Shown: in pieces, positions 35,059-46,522 of the stretch
Layout: every line of letters starts with the position of its first letter
How positions within the stretch are numbered: position 1 is the first letter of the stretch
NCBI GenBank assembly: GCA_024704765.1
Contig: JAKMXF010000005.1
Span: 87,829 to 151,828 of the forward strand
Source: Oopsacas minuta
Lineage: Eukaryota; Porifera; Hexactinellida; Lyssacinosida; Leucopsacidae
Reading direction: 5' to 3'
DNA: 64,000 nucleotides
Position numbers and translations under genes: made by a program
Notes under the pieces: generated by a model
Seen by the model: only the letters and a program-made list of their open reading frames with translations
Database searches by the model: none
What the model was told of the DNA's origin: nothing

Positions 35059-35363
35059 AGAGGATACAATGTTATTTTTGTCTGATTTAATCATCCTGGG
35101 TTGTGTTAAATTGTGCAAAATGATAATTCTGTTATTTTTACTAGCAATCATTGTGTTTATTACATGTAATGTTTTGTTCTGCACAGCCAAAATTAGCCAA
35201 AATGACAATTACGGGTTGTTGTGTGCATATGTCATATCTCAAAAACGTGACGTGTTAGAAAAAATCTAAGGCCAGATTTGGATTCAGCATGGCCATATTA
35301 GTCTAGGTAAACTTGAAACGAGCAAGGAATAAAAAATAAGTTGTAAAATGTTGTCCAGTGTAA

Positions 35364-36162
35364 TCATTTCTATTCGTACTATATAGTGATTATAAATTCA
35401 AAATATAATTGCTCAATATTCCGTTGTGTCTGGTTATGACAGGAAATATAATGACGAAATGCTAGATTCCTATTACCAAGGTAATTTCAATTGGCTAACT
35501 CTAGAAAATTAATCACACATGTTGTAATTGAATTAATGCCTATATTTGATTCTAGACAAATTAAGGAGCACCTGGTAGCAGAATCTAATCAATTCGTCAA
35601 CTATTGATGATATAATTCATGATTACATATAAAATTCCAAAATAACAAAACAAATATTCGATACTTTGGAATTATACTGCATATTTCTCAAAGAATAATT
35701 TTGTAATCCAATAATTAGAGCTTAGGATATCATGGCCATATATGCACTTTATAAACAACCACTAATAAGATCCAATAACATATCACTTTTTTCCAGTATT
35801 CACACATACATTGTCAGTTGGGCTATCTGAAGAAATTTGGGGTAAATTCATTAAATTTTCGAAATGTTTCATAGTGATTCCTGGGATTTAGTTAAGTATT
35901 GCAGACTATTATTGCATATAAAAGTTTAAAATACTAGGTTTCGACATTGCATACTCTTCAGTATTTCGGTTCAGAAATAGATCTAGACAAATATAATTAC
36001 AAAGAACAACACAATAAATATAACATACAAAACACAATCTATATTATTATGAACATTCGATGAAGATTGGTTTTTTAACTAATCTTCATCTGAATCAACG
36101 TCATAATAATCTAAATCCAAGCAGGCAAAATGATACCAACCTTGACACTTGTCACATTCGAT
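35364..36162. other. Non-coding sequence between nested elements
   Basis: AT-rich, no ORF or repeat structure recognised. It probably includes the unresolved 3' terminal region of the transposon whose gene starts at 38606 on the minus strand. Confidence 0.4.
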
Positions 36163-38606
36163 CTATTTGATCTTGCCTTTTGGTATAGGTGCACCTAGGC
36201 CAATACCAATTGTCCCGTCCTTGTATGTGTGTCCACATAATTCACACATGCAATCATCCGTATTCTCACCAGATTCGATCTCACTCTCACTAGTATTTTG
36301 TGCTCTACTAGATATTGGAAGGGGAACTACTTCTTCACTGTCACTGACACTGTCTGTATCCTTTCTTCCTGAAGTATACTTTCCTGAGTGATACCCTTCA
36401 CCATGTTTGCGAATTTGAACTCTAACTTTCTTGCCGCGTCTTTGCTTCCTTGCGAATTTTCGTTGCTGGTTTCGGAGGATATAGTGACTGTGTTTTATCC
36501 TCTTGTTGTCTAATTCCTGAAGTCTGTCGGATAAATGTGGTCCGGAGACGATTTCAAGGGTCTTAAACACCTTTTGGATACCATGATATCCATCATTGAA
36601 TATAATAACTGCTAAGGCTGATCCAATCCTCAATACGTCTAAGCCGACCGAATCTGTCTTCTTCACCATGCTGAAGAGGATGCTATGGATAGCCTCGTTG
36701 TTGTTTGACGTTCGGCCGCCGCTGATCTTGTGAATGAATGATGGCGTATCTAATTTGAAGGATCTGGATGTTACGTCAATAATGTTCACAGCGTCATGAG
36801 ATAAATAATTGGGATGATGTGGTGGGGGCTTCTTGTCAACGATGGCGGCTTGGTATTGACACCAACTGTTCTGTATGCTGAGGTAGTATTGATGGTTGTT
36901 TACTGCGTTCTTGTTATTTGCCTCAAGGTGGAGTGGTATAGCCTTGATGGCTCGAATGATTGCTTGAACATCTCCTTTGTTCCTCTGAACTGCAAGGCGA
37001 TAGTAGCTTGCAATCTGTCCACACATCGCGTTGGAGAGATGTTTGATTTCGAGCGACTCACTAGTTGAATGCGTCTAATTTTCCCTAGGAGTAGATTGTC
37101 TCTTCAGGGTACCACGGTATCCACCCTCTAACTGTTTGCTGGCCTCTTTTTTGGAAAGTCCCTTGTCTTTCATGAGGTCTTTCACATAAACAGACTTAGA
37201 AACTCTTGCCTCCTGTCTCTTAGAAAGAATCGCCTTTAACATCTTACAAACATGACTAAGACACTCCAGCCTGTCAATCTGAAACTCAAGCCCGTTTTTG
37301 ACATAGATGTCGGCTTCCTGGAGTGCTAAGTCGGCCTTGTTGTCGCCATCTGATACGATTCCGGGAAAGACAATGCCGCGTTCAAAAGCCTGTCTGACAA
37401 CTTTCGGCGCCAATTGGGATTCTAGATGAATAGACGCGTATTCAGAAAATTCTCCTGTACAAACTTTCTCATGTGACTGGTACCAGAGATGATGTTCCTT
37501 TGTAGTGATGGCATTATCCCTCAACTTGTTTGCATAAATAGAGCATTGCTTGCAACTATTACATGCCACATCGTACGCAACAACTTTACCGGTGCCCACT
37601 GCAATGCTGAAGCGTAGCAATAAGGACTAAATCCTCCACCAGATTTCTTATTTCTGATCTGGTATGCACCGTCATAAGAGGCCACAATATGCACACAGTT
37701 TGATACATGATTGAGTCCATGAAGAATCTCGAGTTCGTTCTTTGCAGCCTCCATGCTTGTATTCGCTAGAAACTCGCACACAGTTAGTATATCCTTCTGG
37801 GCACGGAAGAATGTGGGAGCAGAAGGTGGAAGTATGATGTCTAGTGTAGCGTGGTATAATTGCAGCTTAGAATGTCCACATCCAATGAGTCTACCCCCAA
37901 GGATACTAGAGTAGACATAATCATTGCGCTTGACAATCTTCAAGTGCCCACTTGAATCTTAGATCTGAAATGTCCAGAGATATTGAGGAAACTCGTATAC
38001 TGATAACACTTGGCACAACGCAACATGAGCTGCATTGGACAGGAAGACTTTGAGGATGTTTGAAAAAGTTCGAGTGAACCAAGTTGGCAGTGCCGACACA
38101 CAGCCAGCCTTTCAAAACTGTCATAAATCGCGCCACGTCCAGTACTAAATCGCCTCTTACTAGAAAGACGTCAGTAGCGGCAACTCTTTCGTCTTCACCA
38201 CGTACATTGATAGTTGTACGGGACGGACGAAATACTTCTCGGAATTCCAATTATCGGGCTGCAACAGTATCGGAAAGTACACATACTGAGGGACTTCTGG
38301 AAGGATCGCTGTTTTCTTCCCTAATTTCACAAATTTGGAACCAAATGGAGCCAAGTACTGGTTTCCTCGGAAAGTTCTCTTCTTGGAATAGGGTTTCTTC
38401 TTCCTGATGGCTGGTAAAGAGAACTGTCCTAAAGTTTTACTCACAGATGGAGTGAGTGAAAGATCTGATATACGCATCTGAGAACAGCTGGCAGATTTGA
38501 CAGTGACTTCACTCTCGCTAGGGGAAGATGAGGGAAGGTATGTGGTATCCTGGATGCCATGAAATAGAAGTAAAGAATGAGCTATTATAAAACAACAATT
38601 TGTCAA
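36163..38606 (-). pseudogene. Mutator/Kolobok-like transposase
   Basis: Minus-strand gene in several frames. N-terminus: KKKPYSKKRTFRGNQY, a lysine-rich KRTFxGN signature of this family. Core: HIVASYDGAYQIRN (first D), SIATGKVVAYDVACNSC KQC (zinc-like Cys pairs), HLESQLAPKVVRQAFERG, GIVSDGDNKADLALQE (second D), LECLSHVCKMLKA, QIASYYRLAV, SWCQYQAA and RTSNNNEAIHSILFSM (E). The C-terminal tail is basic, then acidic, ending CMCELCGHTY. Breaks: a frameshift near 37610, an in-frame TAG at 37075-37077 and disorder before 37943. It sits inside the hAT element. Superfamily naming is uncertain; the DDE residues are visible. Confidence 0.65.
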
Positions 38607-40332
38607 GGGTCACTAAGGAAATAGTCTCGGTAAGGATAAGATAATTCAAATAGAAATGTATCTGAAATTTTCTACTATATACTACTTGAAGTACATGCCA
38701 ATGCTCGACAAAATCAGAAATTCGTGCTAGCTAACTTAGCAACCACCTCGCATAACTAAGCCAGTATTTGGTTGCTTAGGTAAATCTTTGTGGATTATTA
38801 ATGGTTTCTTGTGGCTTGAACTACGAATTCTGATTGAGGGTAACTACTCTTACGGTAGGCGGCATAGCCCTGTGTAATACTATTCGGTTCGATGACTTAG
38901 GTTACAATTCACGACGCCTATGACCATATACACTATTTTATCCATATTATTGTTATGATCGTGTTCTACATTTCACAAAAGTCCAGCAGTACGGACGTAC
39001 TAGCATAGGCCTGGGCTGGCGCCGTAGAACACGATACCTGACGTAGTAGAGTAGTTACCGAAGAAGCGAGGCCAGGTTGAGTGGAGGAATAGTAGTAGTT
39101 AGCGAAGAATCTTAGTCCTCGGGAACTACAGTAGGTGGCAGTACGGGTAGATTACAAACAAGGAGAACGTTGTAGGCCTTAGGCCGACACTACGATGACG
39201 TGTCCTGCAATGGGACGAAACCACGCATAATATCCCTATGATCGGCGACGGAGTCACCATAAAAATTTGTCTCCGGAAAAGAGATCACCGATCATCACAT
39301 TAGGATTACAATATACTCGACAAGTCTACGAATAGTAAGAAATATTATAGTTTATACTCCAGGGAGTTTACAAGTAAACATTATACTCGAAAGAGTTAGC
39401 ACTTAGGCCAGTAGATTCCCTTCTCCTCCTCCTCATCGTGTGTCACGTCACTTCTCCCAAACATCTGACCTCTGTTCACTTCGTCTCAGTTGCTGCTTCA
39501 TCAGCTCCATCCCCATCTCCAGCTCCATCATCTTCAGCTTCATTTCTTGCGCCTCCCTCTCCGATTCCCTTCTCCACTCTCGCAACTCGTCGAGCTCGCT
39601 CCTTACCATCCTCTTCCACTCCTCTAATTCCTCTTCTCGTTTCCCCGCCTCCTCCTTCCATTCTTGAACTTCCTTCTGAGCAATTTACTTGGCTATTTTC
39701 AAATCGATCACCTGTCCAAGATCCCCTGGGTCATCACCTCCTGCTCATATAGCCTATCTTTGAGGGATGTTATCAGCCAAGCTGTGTCCATCTGCTTGGT
39801 CATCGCGTCGTATAAAAATTATAAATTTGAACTAATATGTAGGTATAATGTAAAAATGTAAATACATATTCAAATACTATTACATAAGTACTACAAAATT
39901 GAAATGAATAATGTAGAGTAAACGCATGTATATATCTCCGAAAAATAATTATGCCTATAGTTTAATCGACGTGTGTGTTCGGAACTGAACACTACGAAAA
40001 CATGAAAGATAATCATAACTAAAGAAAATAATATTTGGTATACGGACATTTCGTCGCATCAAGCAAATGAAGTGCGCTAGTAATGTGAAATATTAGTACA
40101 AAATATAAATGTAAAAATAATAATATTTTGAACCTGAAAAGCTAAGTCACACTCAGAAGGGCATAACTCTGGAAATATTTTGAATTTTTGAAAAATATTT
40201 TAGTTATAAACTCTGGAGATACAGTGCGTGCGAAAAACGATATACAATGTTTGGGCTACGAAATTCGATTTTTGGAACAGAATATGAACCTGAGGCCTTA
40301 AAAGTAACCGAGTTTGTTTACGTTATTATTTT
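38607..40332. other. GC-richer stretch with hairpin and coiled-coil ORF
   Basis: About 38950-39750 is richer in G and C than its surroundings. It contains the inverted pair CGTGTTCTAC/GTAGAACACG (38960-38969 and 39028-39037) and the coiled-coil reading frame 39451-39684 described separately. The part near 40150-40330 is the presumed 5' region of the hAT transposase. Confidence 0.45.
39451..39684 (-). pseudogene. Coiled-coil reading frame without start codon
   Basis: Minus strand, open for 78 codons between stops: QEWKEEAGKREEELEEWKRM, SELDELREWRRE, AQEMKLKMMELEMG, ELMKQQLRRSEQR. Heptad-like Leu/Met/Trp spacing and dense Glu/Lys/Arg indicate a coiled coil. No ATG begins it, so it is a fragment or internal exon, perhaps from a retrotransposon Gag-like or transposon accessory protein. 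The overlapping Ser/Pro-rich plus-strand ORF is its shadow. Confidence 0.4.
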
Positions 40333-40341
40333 TTGTCTTTA

Positions 40342-42188
40342 GATTTTATCAATATTTTGCGAAAACGCAAGATTGACAACGAGAAACGTGGGTTTGATGA
40401 AGATTGGACGATAAAATATTTTTTTGAGAAAGGTCCCAAGGGTCTTCCTATTTATATTATTTGTTCCTACCATTGTACTGTGAACAAGGAGTACAATCTT
40501 CGCAGACATTACCAACGCAACACAGCAAGAGATATGACGAATTCACAGGGTTATTTAGAGGTGAAGCAGTGAAAAGATTAAGAACAGAAAGAATAGCCCA
40601 GAAATCAATGTTCGTCGCTCAAAAACAAATAAGTGAGCATGTATGCGGGATAGTTATCGTATATGTGAGGTTATTGCGAAATGAACTCGGCCGTTTACGG
40701 AAAGTCAAATGATAAAGGACTGCTTGGCAATTACAGCCGCCGAAGTAGCAGCGAAACAACAAAATCTATTCTCAGCAATCAGTCAGACCCCTAATACCGT
40801 GGCGTCTAGAATTTCAGAAATGGGAATAGACTTGACAAACCAACTTCAGAAGAAATCCGAAAGTTTCAAGTCTTTCTCGTTGGAATTTGATGGCAGTACG
40901 GATGTCTCTGACACAGAACAACTTTCTGTGTATATTCGGGGTATCTCCTCTCCTTTTGAAATCCACGAGGACATTATTGGATTGTTCCCAATGGATGGGA
41001 GAATTCAAGGAATAGAAGTCAAGGGTACTGTTAAGAGAATCATGGAACAACGACTTCCGTGTTTATCATGGAATCTTCTCTCTGCGGTTGGAACAGATGG
41101 AGCTACTAATATGATTGGGAAAGAGATAGGAGCTGTGAAATTGTTGTTGGATCAGGTGGTCCCACCTCAACATCGCTGTCTTTCCTTACATTGCATAATT
41201 CACCAGGAGTCCCTCTGCGGAAAGTCTCTCAAATACCAAAGTGTAATGGATGTTGTTTCCAAAGTCATTAACTTTATTCGTGCAAAAGGACTCAACCATA
41301 GACAATTTAAAGCACTGTTAAAGGAACTGGATTCACAGTACAGAGATATTCTCTATCATTGTGAAGTTCGTTGGTTGAGTCGAGGGCGTGTTTTGCAGCG
41401 ATTTAATGATCTGTTCACCGAAATTAGAATTTTTAATATAGAAAAAGATGCGAACCTAAAAACCAAAAATGGGGAACATGTGATTGAACAGATGTATAAC
41501 AAAAACTGGTTGTTTGATTCTGCAAGCCTCTCTGACATTACAGGTCATTTGAATGATCTAAATATCAGACTCCAGGGCCGAGGGAAATTTATTTCGCAAC
41601 TTTGGAGCCATGTAAAAAGCTTCATGGAGAAGCTCTCTCTATTTATTAGTCAGGCAGAAAAGAATGACTTTCGCCATCTCCCTTCTGTGGCGAAACTCCT
41701 CAAAGATAATCCAGAAGAAATCTTTATGACAAACAAGCTAAAACTAAATCTTAAAACCTTGAGCCAGAACTTTTCTGAACGTTTCTATGTGTTCCAAGAA
41801 TATGAACATGAATTTCGCCTATTCGAGGATCCCTTCTCAATTAATGTTGCGGATTGTGAGGATAGTGGAGTGCAATTGGAGCTGATTAACCTCAAATATC
41901 ATGAACCGTTGAAGAGCGCATTTTCAACAGGTGACTTAATCGCTTTTTATCAATTAATGGATGAGAAAGCATTTCCAAAGCTGAAAAGCCATGCATTCTA
42001 CATTGGAAGTATGCTTGGAAGCAACTTATGCGAATGAACTATCCTTCTCACTCATGAAGGCTGTTAAAACTCGCACAGGTCGCGGCTAACCAACGAACAT
42101 TTGGATTCAGTGGTGCGACTAGCATTGTCACCCATCTCTCCCAGCATTGTAGATCTTGTTGGATCGGAGAGGTGCCAGAAAAGTAGTC
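40342..42188 (+). pseudogene. hAT transposase (GTF2IRD2/ZBED-like)
   Basis: An N-terminal BED-like zinc finger is readable at 40363-40560 (RGFDEDWTIKYFF, YNLRRHYQRN). The main ORF 40709-42037 has SFSLEFDGSTDVSDTEQL (first D), AVGTDGATNMIGK (second D), LHCIIHQESLCGK, GLNHRQFKALL and CEVRWLSRGRVLQRF, all diagnostic of the GTF2IRD2-like hAT group. Across small frameshifts near 42020 and 42090 the C-terminal dimerisation region follows (ELSFSLMKAVKTRT, RLTNEHLDSVVRLALSP, RCQKSSQK). Frameshifts between 40570 and 40709 and in the C-terminus make it inactive. Borders and target duplication are given under the element. Confidence 0.85.
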
Positions 42189-42421
42189 AAAAATAATGCC
42201 GATTCCTTATATGTTAGGATAGTAGTGTAGTTATGTATACTCATGCAATGAAATACTAGCTTATTCAAGCATTTGTAAAGGATCTATTAATCACCTAACT
42301 AACTCATCAGGAGCTTTGATCCAGGGTCTATATTTACCTAGCCACAATTTTGGCCGAGATTTTGCGGCAAAATCAATTTTGGCACGTGATCGAATTCAAG
42401 TTTGAGACCCCTGTATTAACC

Positions 42422-43102
42422 AATAGAATTACAGTCTATATTCATAAAAGTAGATTACAGTGCTGATTAAATTTCAAACACCACCAGAACTACTATTATG
42501 CATTTATGCCTAATTGTAGAATCCTACAAAATCTGTTTGGGCTAAAATACATAGGTTAAGGTGTGAAAATATACATGAAAATTTTTGAAATGCACCACCC
42601 ATTTTTAGTTATTATGAATATCAGATTTTCGGTCAAGTTTAAATTCGCATACTTATGTATTTATCTTGTTTATCAAGGAAGTAAGCAGAAATCAATATAC
42701 CTTTACTAATTATGTTGAACATGCTAAATCCAATTTTCCTGTTTTTGGATTAATCATATGTAAATATATTTGTGTTTTAATTAATATAATGTAAACAAAT
42801 TTTCCAAATCTCAAAATATACGCACAGGCTTGCTCTCAACGGCTACTCAGGATTAACTAATTTCGCTGAATCCGAATATTCCATTTTCAAGTTTCTTATA
42901 TATGAATTATTATTGTTTTATCAATATAATGTAATCAAATTAGCCAAATCTCAAATTTAAGTAGATACTTTCCCTCAACTGCTACAAAGGGGGTTCATCT
43001 TACAAAATATTCAATAACTTGTATGCCATATACGTATAATTGTGAATTACATTGTTCTAAATATATTTATATTACTACACGAAGGGGCCGTCAATTTGGA
43101 GA
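42422..43102. other. Non-coding gap with dispersed repeat
   Basis: Holds two copies (about 42745-42870 and 42890-43010) of the dispersed repeat also present at 590-760 and 29150-29265. No gene. Confidence 0.5.
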
Positions 43103-43655
43103 ATAATGAAGCATCTGTATATTTTGATCGAATTCTTTGTAGAACTTTGATCAAATTTTCTTATGTCGAACTTTGATCGAATGATGAAAAGGCAAATTTT
43201 GATCAAAGTTCTACCAAAATGTCTTCAGTCGAACTTTGATCGAAAAATGAGAAATTTGACCGAAAAATGAGTACCTGTATTTATCACATAAATATCACGA
43301 GTTATATAATTTGGTTAACTAACACGAGATTTCTTTTTATCAATTCGGGATAGTTCCCGAATTGTTTACGTGCAAAATATCTGTGGCAGAAATCAGCCCA
43401 ATAGAAGTTACGTCACCAGAATTTATTGATTGAACGATTAATACGTGTTATACATAATAAGTCTTCACTGAAAGAAGTATTAAACAACTTAGGATAGAAC
43501 ACATATGACACATACATTACTTCTACATTCTAATAGCATATGGGTAATGTAACTATAAAGTAATATTCGCTATCTAACTTTAGATAATATACCATCACTA
43601 AACTACAATATATTATCACATAACCTAATTCTAATATTCAGTTAAAACTGACATG

Positions 43656-45264
43656 TCAAACGTTGAATTGACTTTGCCATTGGAAAATCTGCATCTTGTT
43701 CATTATAATAGAACGACAAACTGGGCATCGATCACCTAGCGTAAAATTCAGTTCACAATTTCCGAATACATTAGCATGTCCACAAGGTATGAAGACAAAC
43801 GTTAAATCTCTACTGTTCAAACAAATGATACACGGATTCTTCACCGCTTGAACTATCAGAAGTTTCATCTATACTTTCTTCCAATTCCGTAGATCCCGAA
43901 TAAGTCTAAAATTGCGGATTACCAATAGTATTTGAAATTTCTTTAATATATTCTAGTGATGTGCATTTTTTTCTTTGAAGTTATTCTTTACATTTGTTTC
44001 TAATTTTCTCATTATTTATATCCTTTGCACTTCGTTCGCCAATTTCTAGGCCATTCTTCATTCTCTGGCATTCAAGGTCACATTTTTTCAGCGTCTTTTC
44101 GAGACATTCCATAAATGCCCATATGTTAGGCTTTTTACACGGATGAGAGACTTAAACCCCGATGATATACTTCAGAACAGTTATTATTTGTTTGAATAGA
44201 ATAGAATATTGATAAATCATTTCTGTTAATCCATTCTCTCTTTATGTAACTCTTAGGCCTTTGAAGATTAATAATCTCATGATCATTCATATTTTGTAGA
44301 ATAACTCCAGATAACAATCTATAGACTGGTACAATTTCTTCTTTAGGTAACATGGGAAGTACCATAACTTACCTGACCCATCCATTAAACTCAGAGTTAT
44401 TTGTATACGAAGAAGTGAGATGTAGCTTTGTTAACCTTTTCCAAATAGCTCTCGAAAAATGAAACAGGCATCCTGATACTTCTATCGAATTGAAAGCTGT
44501 GCGAAATGAATTTCTTGAACCCTTTTCATAGTCACCTACAGCTAATTTTGGTTTGAAATCAGGGACAAATTCTGTTACCTTTTGCAGAACATCGTCATAG
44601 AGAGATTCTGATTTTTTGACATTAAAATATGTATGGCTGGCAAAGCATGATGGCCTTCTTGTAGGAAAATAGTAAACAACTGGTAAAATAATTTGGGGAC
44701 AACAAAAAATGTTGCATCAAATTGATCGCATCAGTATTTTTTAGAGATTCAAACATAAGATCAGACCAGAATAAAGCTGCAAAGCCTTCTGATGAGATTA
44801 TCATTGTTCGAAAAAGTTTGCAAATCGTGTTTAATTGATCATTACTTCAAATTGTTCAGGCCTTAGAGGATTCCCTGGTAATTAAAGTCTTCTTCTTTTA
44901 ACCATCTTATTTCGAACACTGCGATAACTCACTAATGCACCTGCTTGATCTGTAGAAATCACATCATCAAAGATTTCCCTTAGATTTCCAGTTGACGATT
45001 CTACAGCACGTTTGATTCTATTATTCAGAACTATTACACTGGATCCGTAGGAGGCTTCAGTGTGATAATGATCTTTTTTGCAGTAAAAAGATTAATTGTG
45101 AGATCAATTCGCCCTGTACCATGACGTTCAATTTCTTTGCACATCCACAGGGTACACCTCAAATAAATGGATGTTGAGGACGAGGAGGGCTGAATATATC
45201 GAAAGCTTTGACATTCATAGTTAACAGAACCAATTTTTTTACCATCAATAACACTATATCCCAT
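43656..45264 (-). pseudogene. MULE transposase with FLYWCH and RING fingers
   Basis: Order on the minus strand: FLYWCH-like finger at 45034-45264 (VNYECQSFRYIQ, YLRCTLWMCKE), then REIFDDVISTDQAGALVSY near 44950, ALFWSDLMFESLKNTDA at 44700-44800, LFHFSRA-like sequence near 44470, LPMLPKEEIVPVYRLL and TNNNCSEVYHRG at 44135-44365. At the 3' end is a RING finger, CIICL...FIPCGHANVFGNC...CPVCRSII (43656-43868), in which one position expected to be Cys reads Phe. FLYWCH plus MULE plus C-terminal RING occurs in insect MULE proteins. Several stops and frameshifts break it. Confidence 0.7.
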
Positions 45265-45984
45265 TGATTGAGATGAATAAGAGCGATGTAGAAAATATCG
45301 AAGAGTATTTTAGGAAAACGATGCAAACTATTGATAAGATAATTCTAAATACCACAGTAAAATATTCAAAGAAAATAAAGTTTGGGAAATCAGAACCATT
45401 GGAATTTTCTAGATATTAATACAATTTCAATGGTAAATTAAATTGGCACAGAAGTTGCAAATCATGTCAGATCAAAAATCGTATACCAAGGTACAAATCT
45501 ATAGGTCGCACAGACTTACACTAAACCCTTTGATAAATTTCAGCTCTTAATCGTAAACCGTGTGGCCTGGAGAACGAAAACAGAAACAAGAGACAAAAAA
45601 ATACAAAATAAATAAGCACTGAGATCACTACTGAGCCTCATACTAAAGTATAGTCGGCACAGTAAAAACTGCAAAATATATAGCTGAGCATCTAAGCCTA
45701 TGGAATGATGTTTAAAGATGGGACACACACATTAAATCTAACATTAAATTTACGATCGGAATAATCTAACAATGAGGTCAAAGTGATGATTTCAGATCAA
45801 AATAGTACACATTAGATCGTATTAATAGTTCAACCAATAAATTCTAGTGACGTAACTTCTATTGGGCTGATTTCTGCAATAGATATTTTGCACGTAAGTA
45901 CTAGTTCCCGAATTGATAAAAAGAAATACCATGTTAGTTAACCAAATTATATAACTCGTGATATTTATGTGATAAATACAAGTA

Positions 45985-46220
45985 CTCATTTTTCGATCAA
46001 AGTTCCACATTTTCGATCAAAGTTCTCATTTTTCGATCAAAGTTCAACATTTTTGATTAAAGTTCTACATTTTTCGATCAAAGTTCTCATTTTTCGATCA
46101 AAGTTCTACATTTTTGGTCAAAGTTCTACATTTGTGGATCAAAGATCCACATTTTTCGATCAAAGATCTACATTTTTGATCAAAGTTCTACATTATTCGA
46201 TCAAAGTTCGACTAAGACAT
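45985..46220. repeat. ~21-bp tandem repeat in MULE right TIR
   Basis: About ten units of the form TTTTTCGATCAAAGTTCTACA with small changes. The left TIR has only four or five dispersed versions of the same GATCAAAGTT word. Likely an expansion of subterminal transposase-binding sites; the role is inferred. Confidence 0.85.
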
Positions 46221-46522
46221 TTTAGTAAAACTTTGATCAAAAATTTGCCTTTTTCATCATTCGATCAAAGTTCGACATAAGAAAATTTGATCAAAGGTCT
46301 ACAAAGAATTCGATCAAAATATACAGATGCATAATGAATACCTCGAGGTGCAATGCGCCGAGTTATTCGCGAACCGACTACCCAAAGGCTTGTACATTAT
46401 ATTTCGTTATCTCCTCAACTTACAATTAAACCCTAATACTAGTAAATCGTAATATTTACCCACTGTGTGTTCCCCTATATTCATCACCACTTCTTTGAGT
46501 CAAATATTCATCATTGCTTCTA

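Larger units (their letters stand above)
34152..35363 (+). mobile_element. Family X deletion derivative
   Basis: Ends TAACACTGGGCAACAT (34152) and, inverted, TTACACTGGACAACAT (35363), with inner inverted blocks ACCTAGACTA and GATGCTGATTCCAAATCTG at about 34198-34232 and 35273-35310. The interior keeps only the N- and C-terminal coding ends of family X, so it is a non-autonomous copy. It lies within the hAT element. Confidence 0.65.
33801..42413 (+). mobile_element. hAT transposon, 8.6 kb, with nested insertions
   Basis: The left end CAGCTGTCTCAAACT at 33801 and inverted right end CAGGGGTCTCAAACT at 42413 are typical hAT termini, followed on the left by a GGCCCGCGGGCC hairpin. The 8-bp target duplication TATTAACC is perfect on both sides (33793-33800 and 42414-42421), so the borders are secure. 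The transposase lies at 40342-42188. The material between about 34.15 and 40.2 kb, including a family X derivative and a Mutator/Kolobok-like element, must have inserted later inside this hAT copy. Confidence 0.85.
43111..46330 (-). mobile_element. MULE transposon with long TIRs
   Basis: Ends GCATCTGTATATTTTGATCG at 43111 and inverted at 46330, with an 8-bp target duplication ATAATGAA on both sides (43103-43110 and 46331-46338). The inverted similarity continues for about 330-490 bp (to about 43440 on the left, from about 45830 on the right), passing through TTCGATCAAAGTT repeats, TCACATAAATATCACGAG and CTTCTATTGGGCTGATTTCT. Long TIRs and an 8-10-bp duplication are typical of Mutator-like elements. 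The right TIR carries an expanded tandem array. One broken gene lies on the minus strand. Confidence 0.85.

Noticed and set aside
38960-39050. TGGCGCCGTAGAACACG as a retroviral-type primer binding site
   Set aside because: No TG...CA long terminal repeat, gag or pol was found beside it.
39438-39752. Ser/Pro-rich plus-strand ORF of 104 codons
   Set aside because: Antisense to a coherent coiled-coil frame; low-complexity product of a pyrimidine-rich strand.
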